DNA of 64,000 nucleotides from Amaurobius ferox. Taxonomy: Eukaryota > Arthropoda > Arachnida > Araneae > Amaurobiidae. Position 1 is the first letter of the stretch; the number at the start of each line of letters is the position of its first letter. Under the pieces are notes generated by a model that did not search any database, had not been told where the DNA came from, and was given only the letters and a program-made list of their open reading frames with translations. Where the stretch lies: positions 32,211,984 to 32,275,983 of the forward strand of contig OX578155.1 of the NCBI GenBank assembly GCA_951213105.1, in the 5' to 3' direction. A program made the position numbers and the translations under genes. Positions 44,496-57,039 of the stretch are shown piece by piece.

Positions 44496-44780
44496 GGGCG
44501 CGGTAGCCCATTGGTTAGCGCGCTGGAGTTGCACTCGGTAGGCCCGGGTTCGATTCCAGCCACTGCCAAAACTGCCGCCGTGTTCATGCGGAGTACGATC
44601 ACGTTAAACATGTGGGTCCGAAAGTCCTTCCGAGAGGTTGGTGGTAGGGGAAGGAGGGTACGGTCCCTGTGGATGCCTCCCCCACTGGGTTCCGGTCTAA
44701 ATTGGGTGGCACTTCCTGACTGTCCAAACAGTTACCTTACACCTTTCTGGTAGGTCGGACGGTCTGGGTTTCAACAACAA
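44496..44780 (+). mobile_element. SINE F7, intact tRNA-headed copy
   Basis: tRNA-like head with A box TAGCCCATTGG (about 44503) and perfect B box GGTTCGATTCC (about 44549-44559), common body, (AAC)n tail. Bounded by 15-bp duplications CTCATGATGTATGAA (44480-44494) and CTCTTGATGTATGAA (44781-44795). Best reference for the tRNA-headed type. Confidence 0.9.
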
Positions 44781-44827
44781 CTCTTGATGTATGAAGAGAT
44801 CACACGACTCATTGCAAAATAAAAAAA

Positions 44828-45618
44828 TCTGATGTGGGCAACACATGACTTTCCTTATATAATGTAATGAATTTACTACTTTTACAGTAACAAAAATAGG
44901 TTTTTCTTATAGTAGATACTTACATTCTTTCCAAGATATTGAATTTTCGACAATGTGTCGTCATTTTCATTGATTTAGCGTCATTTTTATCCATTTGGCG
45001 AGATTTTCGTTAATTTGGCAACATTTAAAAAACTCGCCAAGTTAGCGACATTCCGCCAAATTCGTCGCCAAAATCTCGCCAAGCATTATGGATAGAGAAA
45101 TAAGTTGTTCTTACAGCAGATACATGACTATTGGCGTTCAAATACAAAAGTATTACTCGAAGTATCTTTTTTCATAAATGGAACGAGCTAGATCCACGAG
45201 AATGATGTCACCCAATTTATCGCATGGTATTACATATGAAAAGTGAACATGTATCACAATAGGAAATATTTTTTTTTTCATTATATATGACTATTTAATA
45301 ATTTTTTTGAAAAACATACAATATCTCGAGAACGGTTCATGTTAGCGTTCTAAAATTATGTCAATCGTTTTCTAATGAAAAATTACATAAGAAATGCCTA
45401 TTTGTGTAACTTTATTAGTGGTTTTGATTTTTGTGACGATTTTTTCAAAATTTCACTCGAAAATTAAGGGGGGTTCTGAACATTCGATTACGTATAAAAA
45501 CAATAGGCTTCCAGTGTTTATTGATTGCGATTTTTGAACCAAATTTGGTTCGAATCGGTCCATTCGTTCGTCAGTTATCGTCTCCAAAGACTCACTGGCA
45601 CACACACACACACACATA

Positions 45619-45672
<54 letters not shown>

Positions 45673-45796
45673 TCACTTCAAAAATGTTTGATTAGTGATC
45701 AGGGATGCTTGAGACGTGCTCTCCGTCGAAAACTCGATTTCGCATTTTCGACCCCGTCACAATACTTTCCTTATACATTATGTATATAAGGAAAGT
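44828..45796 (-). mobile_element. Family A element A13, full length
   Basis: Hairpin end, GGCGA cluster at 44994-45080, CA core 45598-45668, palindrome ending 45796. Confidence 0.85.
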
Positions 45797-46254
45797 AATA
45801 TGGTATTCAGTTTTTCCCGCCTTAGTAAAGATCGTTTAAATTTACAATTAGTGTTGTATCCGCCATAACATCAGTTTCTTTTTGCTTATTATCTGTGTAT
45901 CTAAATTCTGTGCCAACGCAAATACAATACTTTTTATTTTAAATGATCATTAAACTTTGATTATTTCTATAACGAAGCCTAATTTTAACGTATGCAGAAT
46001 GTAAACACATCAAGCGATTGTAAGGTGAATTGTATAAGAATTGCTGATTTTTTTCACATAAAATTACTTAGCTCTGGAGCCTGGGACATAAGTGATATGA
46101 ATGAAATATTTATTGATTTTACATAGAGGGGCAGACGATTTGTATAACGTTATTTGAATAAAGTTCATATTGTGTAACAAGCACTGTCTTCTTCGATGAA
46201 GTTTTAAGTTTTCAAATATAATAAATTAATTTAGCTCCGTGATAATTTAAAAAA
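45797..46254. other. No feature recognised
   Basis: About 460 bp of AT-rich sequence, no frame or repeat match. Confidence 0.4.
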
Positions 46255-47016
46255 TCTGATGTGGGCAACACATGACTTTCCTTATATAATGTAATGAATT
46301 TACTACTTTTACAGTAAAAAAAATAGGTTTTTCTTATAGTAGATACTAATATTCTTTCCAAGATATTGAATTTTCGACAATTAGTCGTCATTTTCATTGA
46401 TTTAGCATCATTTTTATCCATTTGGCGAGATTTTCATTAATTTGGCAACATTTCAAAAAAGTCGCCAAGTTGGCGACATTCCGCCAAATTCGTCGCCAAA
46501 ATCTCGCCAAGCGTTATGCACGAAGAAAAAAGTTATTCTTACAGCAGATAAATGACTATTGGCGTTCAAATACAAAAGTATTATTCAAAGTATGTTTTTT
46601 CATGAATGGAACGAGCTAGATCCACGAGAATGATGTCACTCAATTTATCGCATGGTATTACATATGAAAAGTGAACATGTTTCTCAATAGGAATTTTTTT
46701 TTTTATGTGACTTTTTCATAATTTTTTTTAAAAATGCACAATATCTCGAGAACGGTTTATGTTAGCGTTCTAAAATTTATGCCAATCGTTTTCTAATGAA
46801 AAATTACATAAGAAATGTCTATTTGCGTAACTTTATTAGCGGTTTTGATTTTTTGACGATTTTTTCAAAATTTCATTCGAAAATTTAGGGGGGTTCTGAA
46901 CATTCGATTACGTATAAAAACAATAGGCTTCCAGTGTTTACGGATTGTGATTTTTGTACCAAATTTGGTTCGAATCGGTCCATTCGTTCGTCAGTTATCG
47001 TCTCCACAGACTCACT

Positions 47017-47059
<43 letters not shown>

Positions 47060-47217
47060 TTTCACACACACACACACACACACACACAGACATCACTTCA
47101 AAAATGTTTGATTCGTGATCAGGGATGCTTGAAACGTGCTCTCCCGTCGAAAACTCGAATTCGAATTTTCGACCCCGTCACAATACTTTCCTTATACATT
47201 ATGTATATAAGTAAAGT
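46255..47217 (-). mobile_element. Family A element A14, full length
   Basis: Very close to A5 and A6 (shared GCACGAAGAAAAAAGTTATT region). CA core 47022-47088 interrupted by TACTTT. Palindrome right arm has one change (AAGTAAAGT). Confidence 0.85.
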
Positions 47218-48088
47218 AAAAATCAGAGCTCAATGTATCGAATTTTAGAGGTGTTTTCATAATCAATGTTTCATAATCAATGTTTCATAATCAATGATTT
47301 ATGCATGATTGATTTTTCTTGTTTTAGAACCATATGGTTTTTGGACACATTAATAATTGTAATGATTTTACTTATATTTAGAGTTGAGTTGTATAAGAAA
47401 AGTTAAAATTTCAGAAATTTAAATATTCCAATTTCGTTTACAACAATATTACGAATAAGCAACTGCTCTGTGTTCCGGAAATCGTGCGAACTTTAATCAC
47501 CGAATGTTTTTTTTTTCTTTTACTTTTCTGGTTACAACGAATGACCTTCAATGTCACGTTATATTGTTGCCATTTCAATATATCATTTTAATTAACCAGT
47601 ATCTCAAATAGAAGGAAGGAGTACAACATATTTTGACGCTTTTCATCAATTTTATACTGAAAAATCATACGAAAAACAAACTCAGCATATCCCCGACTTG
47701 TCATCCCTGCACAAACACATGTCACTTATAAAAAAAAATGTCAATAAGTTGCATCTAATTTATTCTAAAGTAACCTACTTTGATATGTTACTTGTTTCCT
47801 TCTGACGCCTTTGTCCTGAGCGCCCAAACGTCATCTTTTAGGTGAAGGTTCCCCATCGCTCAATGCTTATGGGTATTGCGAAATTCATTACGAAATAAAA
47901 TTAATTAAGAATCAAATTCCGATTCAGATTCTATTTCCTTGACAGATTCTGTCTTTTCCTGATTGATATTGTTAACATTTACTTTTAGAATGATTGACAA
48001 GATTGATCTACAGTTGGTTGTATTTGTTTGGGAAAGACCAAGATGAAAGTAAGTGCTGTATGCTTGCAATGAATTTGATTGACATGTT
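47218..48088. other. No feature recognised
   Basis: About 870 bp with CATAATCAATGTTT repeated three times at 47258-47293. No convincing coding sequence or transposon motif. Confidence 0.4.
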
Positions 48089-48224
48089 ACTTTCCTTATA
48101 TACATAATGTATAAGGAAAGTATTGTGACGGGGTCGAAAATTCGAAATCGAGTTTTCGACGTGAGAGCACATTTCAAGCATCCCTGATCACGAATCAAAC
48201 ATTTTTGAAGTGATGTCTGTGTGT

Positions 48225-48255
<31 letters not shown>

Positions 48256-48971
48256 AAAGTATGTGTGTGTGTGTGTGTCAGTGAGTCTGTGGAGACGATA
48301 ACTGACGAACGAATGGACCGATTCGAATCAAATTTGGTACAAAAATCACAATCCGTAAACACTGGAAGCCTATTGTTTTTATACGCAATCGAATGTTCAG
48401 AACCCCCCTAAATTTTCGAATGAAATTTTGAAAAAATCGTTAAAAAATCAAAACCTCTAATAAAGTTACGCAAATAAACATTTCATATGTAATTTTTTAT
48501 TAGAAAACGATTGACATAAATTTTAGAACGCTAACATGAACCGTTCTCGAGATATTGTACATTTTTCAAAAAAATTATCAAAAAGTCATATAAAATAAAA
48601 AAAAAAATATTTCCTATTGAGAAACATGTTCACTTTTCATATGTAATACCATGCGATAAATTGAGTGACATCATTCTCGTGGATCTAGCTTGTTCCATTC
48701 ATGAAAAAAGATACTTTGAATAATACTTTTGTATTTGAACGCCAATAGTCATTTATCTGCTGTAAGAATAACTTATTTCTTAGTGCATAACGCTTGGCGA
48801 GATTTTGGCGACGAATTTGGCGGAATGTCGCCAACTTGGAATGTTGCCAAATTAACGAAAATCTCGCCAAATGGATAAATATGACGCTAAATCAATGAAA
48901 ATGACGACTAATTGTTGAAAATTCAATATCTTGGAAAGAATATTAGTATCTACTATAAGAAAAAATCTATT
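48089..48971 (+). mobile_element. Family A element A15, interrupted by A16
   Basis: Palindrome, TG core 48219-48278, body up to ACTATAAGAAAAAATCTATT. A16 starts in the T-run. The 3' end probably resumes at 49951-50021. Confidence 0.8.
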
Positions 48972-49107
48972 ACTTTCCTTATATACATAATGTATAAGGA
49001 AAGTATTGTGACGGGGTCGAAAATTCGAATTCGAGTTTTCGACGGGAGAGCACGTTTCAAGCATCCCTGATCACGAATCAAACATTTTTGAAGTGATGTC
49101 TGTGTGT

Positions 49108-49162
<55 letters not shown>

Positions 49163-49950
49163 TATGTGTGTGTGTGTGTGTGTGTCAGTGAGTCTGTGGA
49201 GACGATAACTGACGAACGAATGGACCGATTCGAACCAAATTTGGTACAAAAATCACAATCCGTAAACACTGGAAGCCTATTGTTTTTATACGCAATCGAA
49301 TGTTCAGAACCCCCCTAAATTTTCGAATGAAATTTTAAAAAAATCGTCAAAAAATCAAAACCACTAATTAGGTTACGCAAATACACATTTCTTATGTAAT
49401 TTTTCATTAGAAAACGATTGGCATAAAATTTAGAACGCTAACATGAACCGTTCTCGAGATATTGCACATATTTTAAAAAAATTATCAAAAAGTCATAAAA
49501 TAAAAAAAAATATTTCCTATTGAGAAACATGCTCACTTTTCATATGTAATACCATACGATAAATTGGGTGACATCATTCTCGTGGATCTATCTCGTTCCA
49601 TTCATGAAAAAGATACTTTGAGTAATACGTTTGTATTTGAACGCCAATAGTCATTTGTCTGTTGTAAGAATAACTTATTTCTTCGTCCATAATTCTTGGC
49701 GAGATTTTGGCGACGAATTTGGGGGAATGTCGCCAACTTGGCGACTTTTTGAAATGTTGTCAAATTAACGAAAATCTCTCCAAATGAATGAAAATGACGC
49801 TAAATCAATGGAAATGACGACTAATACTCGAAAATTCAATATCTTGGAAAGAATATAAATATCTACTATAAGAAAAACCTATTTTTTGTACTGTAAAAGT
49901 AGTAAATTCAGTACATTATATAAGGAAAGTCATGTGTTGCCCACATCAGA
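48972..49950 (+). mobile_element. Family A element A16, full length, nested in A15
   Basis: Complete from palindrome to hairpin end. Long TG core 49099-49184. Confidence 0.85.
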
Positions 49951-50090
49951 TTTTTTTTTTACTGTAAAAGTATAAAATTCATTACATTATATAAGGAAAG
50001 TCATGTGTTGCCCACATCAGATTTTTTTTACTGTAAAAGTAGTAAATTCATTACATTATATAAGGAAAGTCATGTGTTGCCCACATCAAA
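49951..50090 (+). repeat. Two additional family A 3' ends in tandem
   Basis: The 65-70-bp A terminus (TTTACTGTAAAAGTA ... ATGTG-TTGCC-CACAT) recurs ending at 50021 and again at 50090, after the A16 end at 49950. One is explained by A15; the other has no 5' partner. Confidence 0.85.
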
Positions 50091-50381
50091 TTTTTTTGAG
50101 GAGGAATCGGAGAAAAATAAATCAGTAATATCAGTGTCGGATTTATTATGAAGCTGGTGAAGATAAAACTTTGGTTCTCGCCAAGCGCAAACAGCCCTGT
50201 GTTTTTGAGGTATTTACCTTCGCAAACTATTGTATGGCATATGTATTAGTTCCCTAAAATGTTCGAATTTGATGTTTTGACTCGCAGCATGTCTTAAGAC
50301 TTCCTGAACCCATTATAACCACTTTTGGAAAACGATCCATATGTGCATGTGTGTGCTAATCTGAAAAAAAAAAATCATTTT
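50091..50381. other. No feature recognised
   Basis: Non-repetitive, AT-rich. Confidence 0.4.
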
Positions 50382-51250
50382 ACTTTCCTTTTATACACAG
50401 TATAATGTATAAGGAAAGTATTGTGACGGGGGTCGAAAATTCGGATTCGAGTTTTCGACGGGCGAGCACGTATCAAGAATTCCTGAACAAGAATCAAACG
50501 TTTTTGAGGTGGTGTCTGTGCGTGTGTGTGTATCAGTGAGTCTGTGAAAACGATAGTTGACGAGCGAATGGAACGATTCGAATGAAATTTGGTACAAAAA
50601 TTACAATTCGCGAATGAGCTGGAAGCTTATAGCTTTAAAAAGCAATCACATGTTCAGAACCCCACTGAACTTTCGAATGAAATTTTGAAAAAATCATCAA
50701 AAACTCAAAACCATTCATAAAGTTACAAAAATAGTCATTTCTGATGTATTTTTTTATTAGAAAACGATTGACATAAACTTTTGAACGTCAGCATGAACCG
50801 TTTTTGTGATATTAACCATTTTTCAAATAAATTTATCAAAAAATGAAATAAAATGAAAACAAATTATTGACAATTGTGAAATATGTTCATTTTCCGTATG
50901 TAATATCATGCGATAAATTTGGTGACATCATTCTCGTTGATCTAACTCGTTCCATTTATGGGAAAAGATACTTTGGATAATACTTTTGTATTTCGACACC
51001 AATAGTTATTTATCTTCTATAAGAATAACTTATTGCTCCGTCCATAACGCTTGGTGATATTTTGATATTTTGGCGACGAATTTGACGGAATGTTCCCAAC
51101 TTGGCGATTTTTTTTAAATATTGTCAAATTGACAAAAATGTCGCCAAATTGATAAAAATGACTCGAAATCAATGAAAATGACGACTAATTGACGAAAATT
51201 CAATATCTTGGAAGGAATATAAGAATATACGAGTACCATCAGAATTACCT
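50382..51250 (+). mobile_element. Family A element A17, old divergent copy
   Basis: Palindrome with an expanded loop, short TG core (50520-50532), recognisable body and GGCGA cluster, but the 3' terminus is replaced by degenerate repeats of the cluster module. Confidence 0.7.
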
Positions 51251-51790
51251 ATTTTTCCTTGCGTAACGTTTGGATAAAATTTTGGTGATGAATTTTTTGG
51301 AATTTTCTCCAACTTAGTGGCTATTTAAATGTTGCCAAATTGACTAAACTGTCACTCAATTGATAAATATTCGTCAAATTGATAAAACTGACGTTGAATC
51401 AATGAAATGACGACTATTTGATGAAAGTTCAATATATTGGAAAGAACATAAGAATAGGCTATAAGAATAACCCCTTTCACTGTCTGTCTACAGAGCATGG
51501 CGAGAAATTCAGCGGGACGTCGCCAACTTGGAGACTTTTTTAAATGTTGTCAAAGTGACAAAAATGTCACCAAATTGATACAAATGATGCCAGATGAAAA
51601 GTAATGTTCGTAAAATTCTGATTTCCGCCATATAACGAGCATAGCACTTGGTGATGTATTTGGCAACATGTCGATATAACTAGCAAAGTATCGCCAACTT
51701 GGCAATATTTCGCCTCAAATTGATGAAAATTTTGTCAACATTGCAAAAATGACGCTAAAGTAATGAAAATGACGTCAAATTGATGAATTA
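51040..51790 (+). repeat. Degenerate tandem copies of the family A GGCGA module
   Basis: The module TTGGTGATATTTTG ... TTCAATATCTTGGAA recurs in decayed form around 51040-51245, 51255-51450, 51480-51600 and 51640-51790, about 200 bp each. In other A copies the module occurs once. Confidence 0.6.
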
Positions 51791-51986
51791 ATTATTAAAA
51801 TAATTTAATATATGGACCATATCGCTTATTGAGGATGCTATCAATATTAATAATTGTTCATTTAGAGTTGAACGAAATATAATTTAATTGAATACTTTGA
51901 AATATTTTTAGATGTTGTCATCAGGAAAATCGCCAAATGTACAATTCAACATTAAAAACACAGTACCGTGTATCTTATACATTATT

Positions 51987-52882
51987 ACTTTCCTTACATA
52001 CATAATGTATAAGGAAAGTTTTGCGACGGGGTTGAAAATTCGAATTCGAGTTTTCGACGGAAGAGCACGTTTCAAGCATCCCTGATCACGAATCAAACAT
52101 TTTTGAGGTGATGTCTGTGTGCGTGTGTGTGAAAGTATGTGTGCGTGTGTGTTAAAGTATGTGTGTGTGTGTGTATGTGTCAGTGAGACTGTGGAAACGA
52201 TATCTCAAGAACAAATAGAGCGATTCGAATGAAATATGGTACAAAAATCACAATCCGTGAATACTGGAAGCCTATTGTTTTTAAACGTCATCGAATGTTC
52301 AGAACCCCCTACATTTTCGAATGAAATTTATAAAAAAAAACATCAAAAAATCAAAACCTTTAATAAAGTTACGCAAATAGCAATTTCTTATGTAATTTTT
52401 CCTTGGAAAACGATTGACATAAACTTTAAAACGCTAGTATAAACCGTTTTCGAGATATTGCACATTTTTAAAATAAATTTATCAAAAAATCCCATAAATT
52501 AAAAGAAATATATTAACTATTGAGAAACATGTCCACTTTTCATATGTAATATCATGCGATAAATTGGGTGACATCATTCTAGTGGATCTAGCTCGTTTCA
52601 TTCATGAGAAAAGATACTTTGAGTAATACTTTTGTATTTGAACACCAATAGTTATTTATCTGCTATAAGAATAAACTATTTCTCCGTCCATAACGCTTGG
52701 CAAGATATTGGCGCTGAATTTGGCGTAATCTCGCCAAGTTGGCGACATTTTAATGTTGTCAAATTAACGAAAATCTCGCCAAATGGATAAAAATGACACT
52801 AAATCAATGAAAATGCCTACTAATTGACGAAAATTCAATACCTTGGAAAGAATATAAATATCTCCTATAAGGAAAACCTATT
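51987..52882 (+). mobile_element. Family A element A18, 3' end replaced by A19
   Basis: Palindrome, broken TG core (52113-52178), full body to CCTATAAGGAAAACCTATT, where A19 starts. No A18 terminus follows A19. Confidence 0.8.
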
Positions 52883-53796
52883 ACTTTCCTTATATACATA
52901 ATGTATAAGGAAAGTATTGTGACGGTGTCGAAAATTCGAAATCGAGTTTTCGACGTTAGAGCACGTTTCAAGCATCCCTGATCACGAATCAAGCATTTTT
53001 GAAGTGATGTCTGTGTGTGTGTGTGTGTCAGTGAGTCTGTGGAGACGATAACTGACGAACGAATGGACCGATTTGAACAAAATTTGGTACAAAAATCACA
53101 ATCCGTAAACACTGGAAGACTATTGTTTTTATACGTAATCGAATGTTCAGAACCCCCATACATTTTCGAATGAAATTCTGAAAAAATCGTCAAAAAATCA
53201 AAACCGCTAATAAAGTTACGAAATAGACATTTCTTATGTAATTTTTCATTAGAAAACGATTGACATAAATTTTAGAACGCTAACATGAACCGTTCTTGAG
53301 ATATTATACATTTTTCAAAAAAATTATCAAAAATCATATAAAATAAAAAAAAAATATTTCCTATTGAGAAACATGTTCACTTTTCATATGTAACACCATG
53401 CGATAAATTGGGTGACATCATTCTCTTGGATCTAGCTCGTTCCATTCATGAAGAAAGATACTTTAAGTAATACTTATGTATTTGAACGCCAATAGTCATT
53501 TATCTGCTGTAAGAAGAACTTATTTCTTCGTCCGTAACGCTTGGCGAGATTTTGGCTTCGAATTTGGCGGAATGTCGCCAACTTGGAGACTTTTTGAAAT
53601 GTTGCCAAATTAACGAAAATCTCGCCAAATGGATAAAACTGACGATAAATCAATGAAAATGACGACTAATTGTCTAAAATTCAATATCTTGGAAAGAATA
53701 TTAGTATCTACTATAAGAAAAACCTATTTTTTTTTACTGTAAAAGTATTAAATTCATTACATTATATAAGGAAAGTCATGTGTTGCCCACATAAGA
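52883..53796 (+). mobile_element. Family A element A19, full length
   Basis: Palindrome, short TG core (53011-53030), body, hairpin end CACATAAGA. Confidence 0.85.
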
Positions 53797-54010
53797 TTTT
53801 TTAATTACGATTAGTGCGAAAAGTTGGTTCATGGCCAGTAAAGCAAATTTTCCGCTCTAGCCATAATTAAAATCAAAAATAGGCCCAATCTAACACACCC
53901 ATACTCACAGATAGACATTTTAAAGAGAGTGTCTGTAATGAGTTCATTAATTCTTAAAATGTGATTAACATATGTCGCACAATTTTTACTTTCTTTATAT
54001 ACTCCTTATA
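53797..54010. other. No gene; ends in a decayed A-type palindrome
   Basis: TTTTTACTTTCTTTATATAC at 53985-54003 resembles the family A start but is cut by MITE E at 54011. The rest is unassigned. Confidence 0.35.
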
Positions 54011-54290
54011 CAGGGTGTTCCAAAAAGATTGAAACCCGCTTTAATTCTTTACCTGTTGGAGATAAGTGGGCAATGTAAATTGCAAAAATGTTGAAAGTAA
54101 GGTGGGAAATAAGACTACGTTAATGAAATTGTCCTCCCATTAAATTTCAAAAAGTTACAAGTTTTGTACGACCCCCTTAGATAAATTTGGTCAATCAGAA
54201 TATTTTTATTTCTAATGCAACAAGATCACTAAAAAGAACCGCATATCTGTATCTTTAAAATTGAGCTAGTTATATTTAATTGAAAACTGA
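54011..54290 (+). mobile_element. MITE E, single copy (E3)
   Basis: Begins CAGGGTGTTCCAAAAAGATT after TA. Shares the whole left-arm sequence of 38533-38810. Terminal CAGGGTGTYCCAAAA and TA context fit Tc1/mariner-type MITEs; the right end is not identifiable. Confidence 0.6.
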
Positions 54291-54309
54291 ACATTGTGGA
54301 AATAAACAA

Positions 54310-54548
54310 ACTGGACACAAACTGGACCAGGATGCTTTATTCTTCAGATCTGTCTATGAAGATAATTTTATATATCGAGCCCAAAGATTCTTATACATTT
54401 TTTAGAAGAATTAAATTAAATATTTTAATAGAATATTTTGAATAACAAAGTCATTTAGATCACTTTAGGAATGTACACATAATTGTGAATGTTAAGTTTC
54501 TTTATGTTATATTTTCCGTATACGAAGAACGAGTATACTGCTAATAAT
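54310..54548 (+). repeat. Repeat K, copy 1 (Helitron-like 3' end)
   Basis: ATGCTTTATTCTTCAGATCT ... GAAGAACGAGTATACTGCTA. Direct copy at 55375-55608. Confidence 0.45.
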
Positions 54549-55374
54549 ATAAAAGTTTCAACAATTTTCGCCAAAATAAAACGATGACGTAATAAATTGA
54601 AAATTTCAATAATCCCCGAAAATATCAATAATAATAATGTTTGAACCTGAAGACAGTAATTGATATAATCCAGTCAAAAATGAAATATCGGTGACATTTA
54701 TTTTATATACATATCTTTATTATTTAAATCGGAAAATGTTTAATAATAATCGTCTGCCCCATAAACACATTGGATTTAAATCCGTTGCTAAGCGATATGA
54801 TATAATTTTCTTCAAATAAATTGTTGGAAAAATATCGTCTGCATAATGCTATCTCAATGAAAAGTGCGTTTTTACTTAATATCTAGACAACCCCTGGTCC
54901 TAAAAATTCGAAACATGGACTAAATTTTAAGTGGGAATATTCCAATGATACCCACAAAATGTCATTAAATTCGGTTCAGCCGTTTTTCCGTGATGATGAG
55001 ATAAACATACAGACCGACAGACATATTTTCAATTTTATTTATATAAATTAAATTAAATCATAAAGAAATGTATATAAAATAAATTTTTATCGAAACTGCA
55101 TTTTTGACTGGATGATGATATCAACTATACTTTTTTTTATGGCCTTCAAGGTTTAAAGATCATGAGGATTATAAATATTTTCAATATATTGCGTTATCTG
55201 TTTTATTTTGGCAAACATTTTTGAAACTCATATATTGTAGTACAGGTAATCTTCTACTTATACACGGGTATATCTTCCAATCTACGAGAATATAAATAGT
55301 ACGGGTATATCTTCCCATACCATTTTAGCGATTTCATTTTGACATATATTAATACAATTTCATATATTTTGTAA
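54549..55374. other. No gene; contains a LINE/SINE-like 3'-tail motif
   Basis: AAATTCGGTTCAGCCGTTTT followed by a short CAGACCGACAGACA run and TTATATAAATTA (54965-55050) resembles the 3' ends of RTE-type LINEs and dependent SINEs. The rest is AT-rich without features. Confidence 0.35.
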
Positions 55375-55608
55375 ATTTGTGTACAAACGGGACCGAGATG
55401 TTTTATTCTTCGAGTCTGCCTATGAAGACAGTTTTGTATAGCGCTAACAGAGATTATTAAACTACTTTCTAGGAGCATTAATTTAAATAATTTAATTGAA
55501 TGTTTTGAATAAGAATATCATTTAGAAAACTGTAGTAATTTGTACATGATTGTGAATTTTAAATTTCTTTATAACGTGTATTCCGTACAAAGAACGGGTG
55601 TACTGCTA
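55375..55608 (+). repeat. Repeat K, copy 2 (Helitron-like 3' end)
   Basis: Ends CCGTACAAAGAACGGGTGTA then CTGCTAG|TA: a small CCGT...ACGG stem about 9 nt before CTAG, as at canonical Helitron 3' ends (hairpin then CTRR). No 5' TC end or Rep/helicase seen. Matches copy 1 at about 75-80% by eye. Confidence 0.45.
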
Positions 55609-55811
55609 GTACGAAATAAATTTCATCCGGATTGTTGAATATAATGTCGCGCTCGATGTGGCAGAGCTTAAATTTCAGGATTATTTTCTTAAAATGTAAT
55701 GGAAGTGATAAATTGCGAAAAATTGGTTTCGGTTAGTGCGAAAAAGTTATCTTATACATACTTGTACCTTATAACGTACAGACGTATTAATCCTAATATT
55801 TAGTCATGCGG

Positions 55812-55872
<61 letters not shown>

Positions 55873-56185
55873 AAAATTGTTGGAATAAGGGGCAGTTGTT
55901 AAGTAAAAAGAGAGTGCTTGTGCGATTTGTAATGGGGTGCTGAAGCACTCCTAGCACCCCCGTTCTTGTAAATATTTTATGTCTTTATGTAATATGTGCC
56001 TTGTAAATATTTTATGTCTTTATTTTTTTTTTATGTCCCTACCTATAAAAATCAAAATCTGGTACTAGCCCCTTCTGGCATCGGGCCCTCCAACTCTACT
56101 AATGCCGCTCATGGGATTCTTTTATTCTGAAAATCGTCATCATCACACTCATTCGATTTTTTTTACTTTTCAATTTAAGTTAGAA
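55609..56185. other. No gene; long GA microsatellite
   Basis: (GA)n at 55814-55869, about 28 repeats. TGTAAATATTTTATGTCTTTAT is duplicated at about 55970 and 56003. Otherwise nothing. Confidence 0.6.
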
Positions 56186-56456
56186 AGGGGTGGAACAGTC
56201 TAGTGATTATCTAGCGGGTATTGCACTCGGAGGACGCGAGTTCGATACCCGGCTCTGCCCAAACTGTACCCGTGTCCACGTGGAGTACGGACACGTAAAA
56301 TATGTGGGTCCGTAAGTCCTTCCGAGAGGTTGGTGTAGGGGAAGGAGGGTACGGTCTGTGTGGATGCCGCCCCACTGGGTGCCGGTCTAAATTGGGTGGC
56401 ACTTATCGGCCGGTATGATACCTCACACCTTCAGGTAGGTCGGGCGATCTGGGTCG
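56186..56456 (+). mobile_element. SINE F8, tRNA-headed variant
   Basis: A different or older head: TCTAGTGATTATCTAGCGGG (A box region) and CGAGTTCGATACCCG (B box, about 56229-56243). The body matches other copies (GGTCCGTAAGTCCTTCCGAG, ATTGGGTGGCACTTA), ending GATCTGGGTCGA. No clear target duplication. Confidence 0.8.
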
Positions 56457-56519
56457 AAGGAGAAGAAATCGATTCGGAATTTGTGATCTGTTTAATCCCA
56501 AAACCCAAATAAGACAAAA

Positions 56520-56970
56520 TTAACTGGAGTGTTGCTAACGGGAAGGAACTTGATCCCAAAGAGGACTAATGACGTCACGAACAAAAAAAAATTGTATCAC
56601 GGCTATTTTTCACAGCAATGATTGAAACTAATTTGTCTCGTGAACCACAAAAAGAAGCCTTTTAATGCATGATTATGCCAAATTTTGTCCTATGCTGCCA
56701 TGTCAAAGAAATATATAATTTAGAATAAAATTCAAAGTTTTCGCTCGAATTTAAAAAAATTCTATCTAGTCCTAGATTTTTTAATAAAAAAAAACTGGAT
56801 ATAAAGTTTCGTAAAAATCCATTAATAATTGTGGCTGCTATTGTGTGCACAAGAAATCGGCTTCAGACATCAGATAAACTGACAGACAGACGGACATCAC
56901 TCCAAAAAGAGTCAGAACGTGTTCAGAAAGTCCTAAAATATATATATTGTCTTCAAAATCTCGAAATTTT
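56520..56970 (-). repeat. Family C element C3
   Basis: ATGACGTCACGAACAAA, TTGTCCTATGCTGCCATGTC, TTCTATCTAGTCCTAGATTT and ACAGACAGACGGACATC correspond, inverted, to C2 (15811-17868). The uninterrupted C sequence here shows where A1 and A4 inserted in the other copies. 56971-57030 resembles a scrap of family A. Confidence 0.6.
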
Positions 56971-57039
56971 TCATTTTCGAAATATTGCACATTTTTCAAA
57001 TAAATTTATTAGAAATCAAAAAAGTATTAATTATGTTAT

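Noticed and set aside
44496..44570. A tRNA gene at the head of SINE F7
   Set aside because: Good A and B boxes but imperfect cloverleaf, no mature CCA-type acceptor pairing, and the sequence continues into the SINE body.
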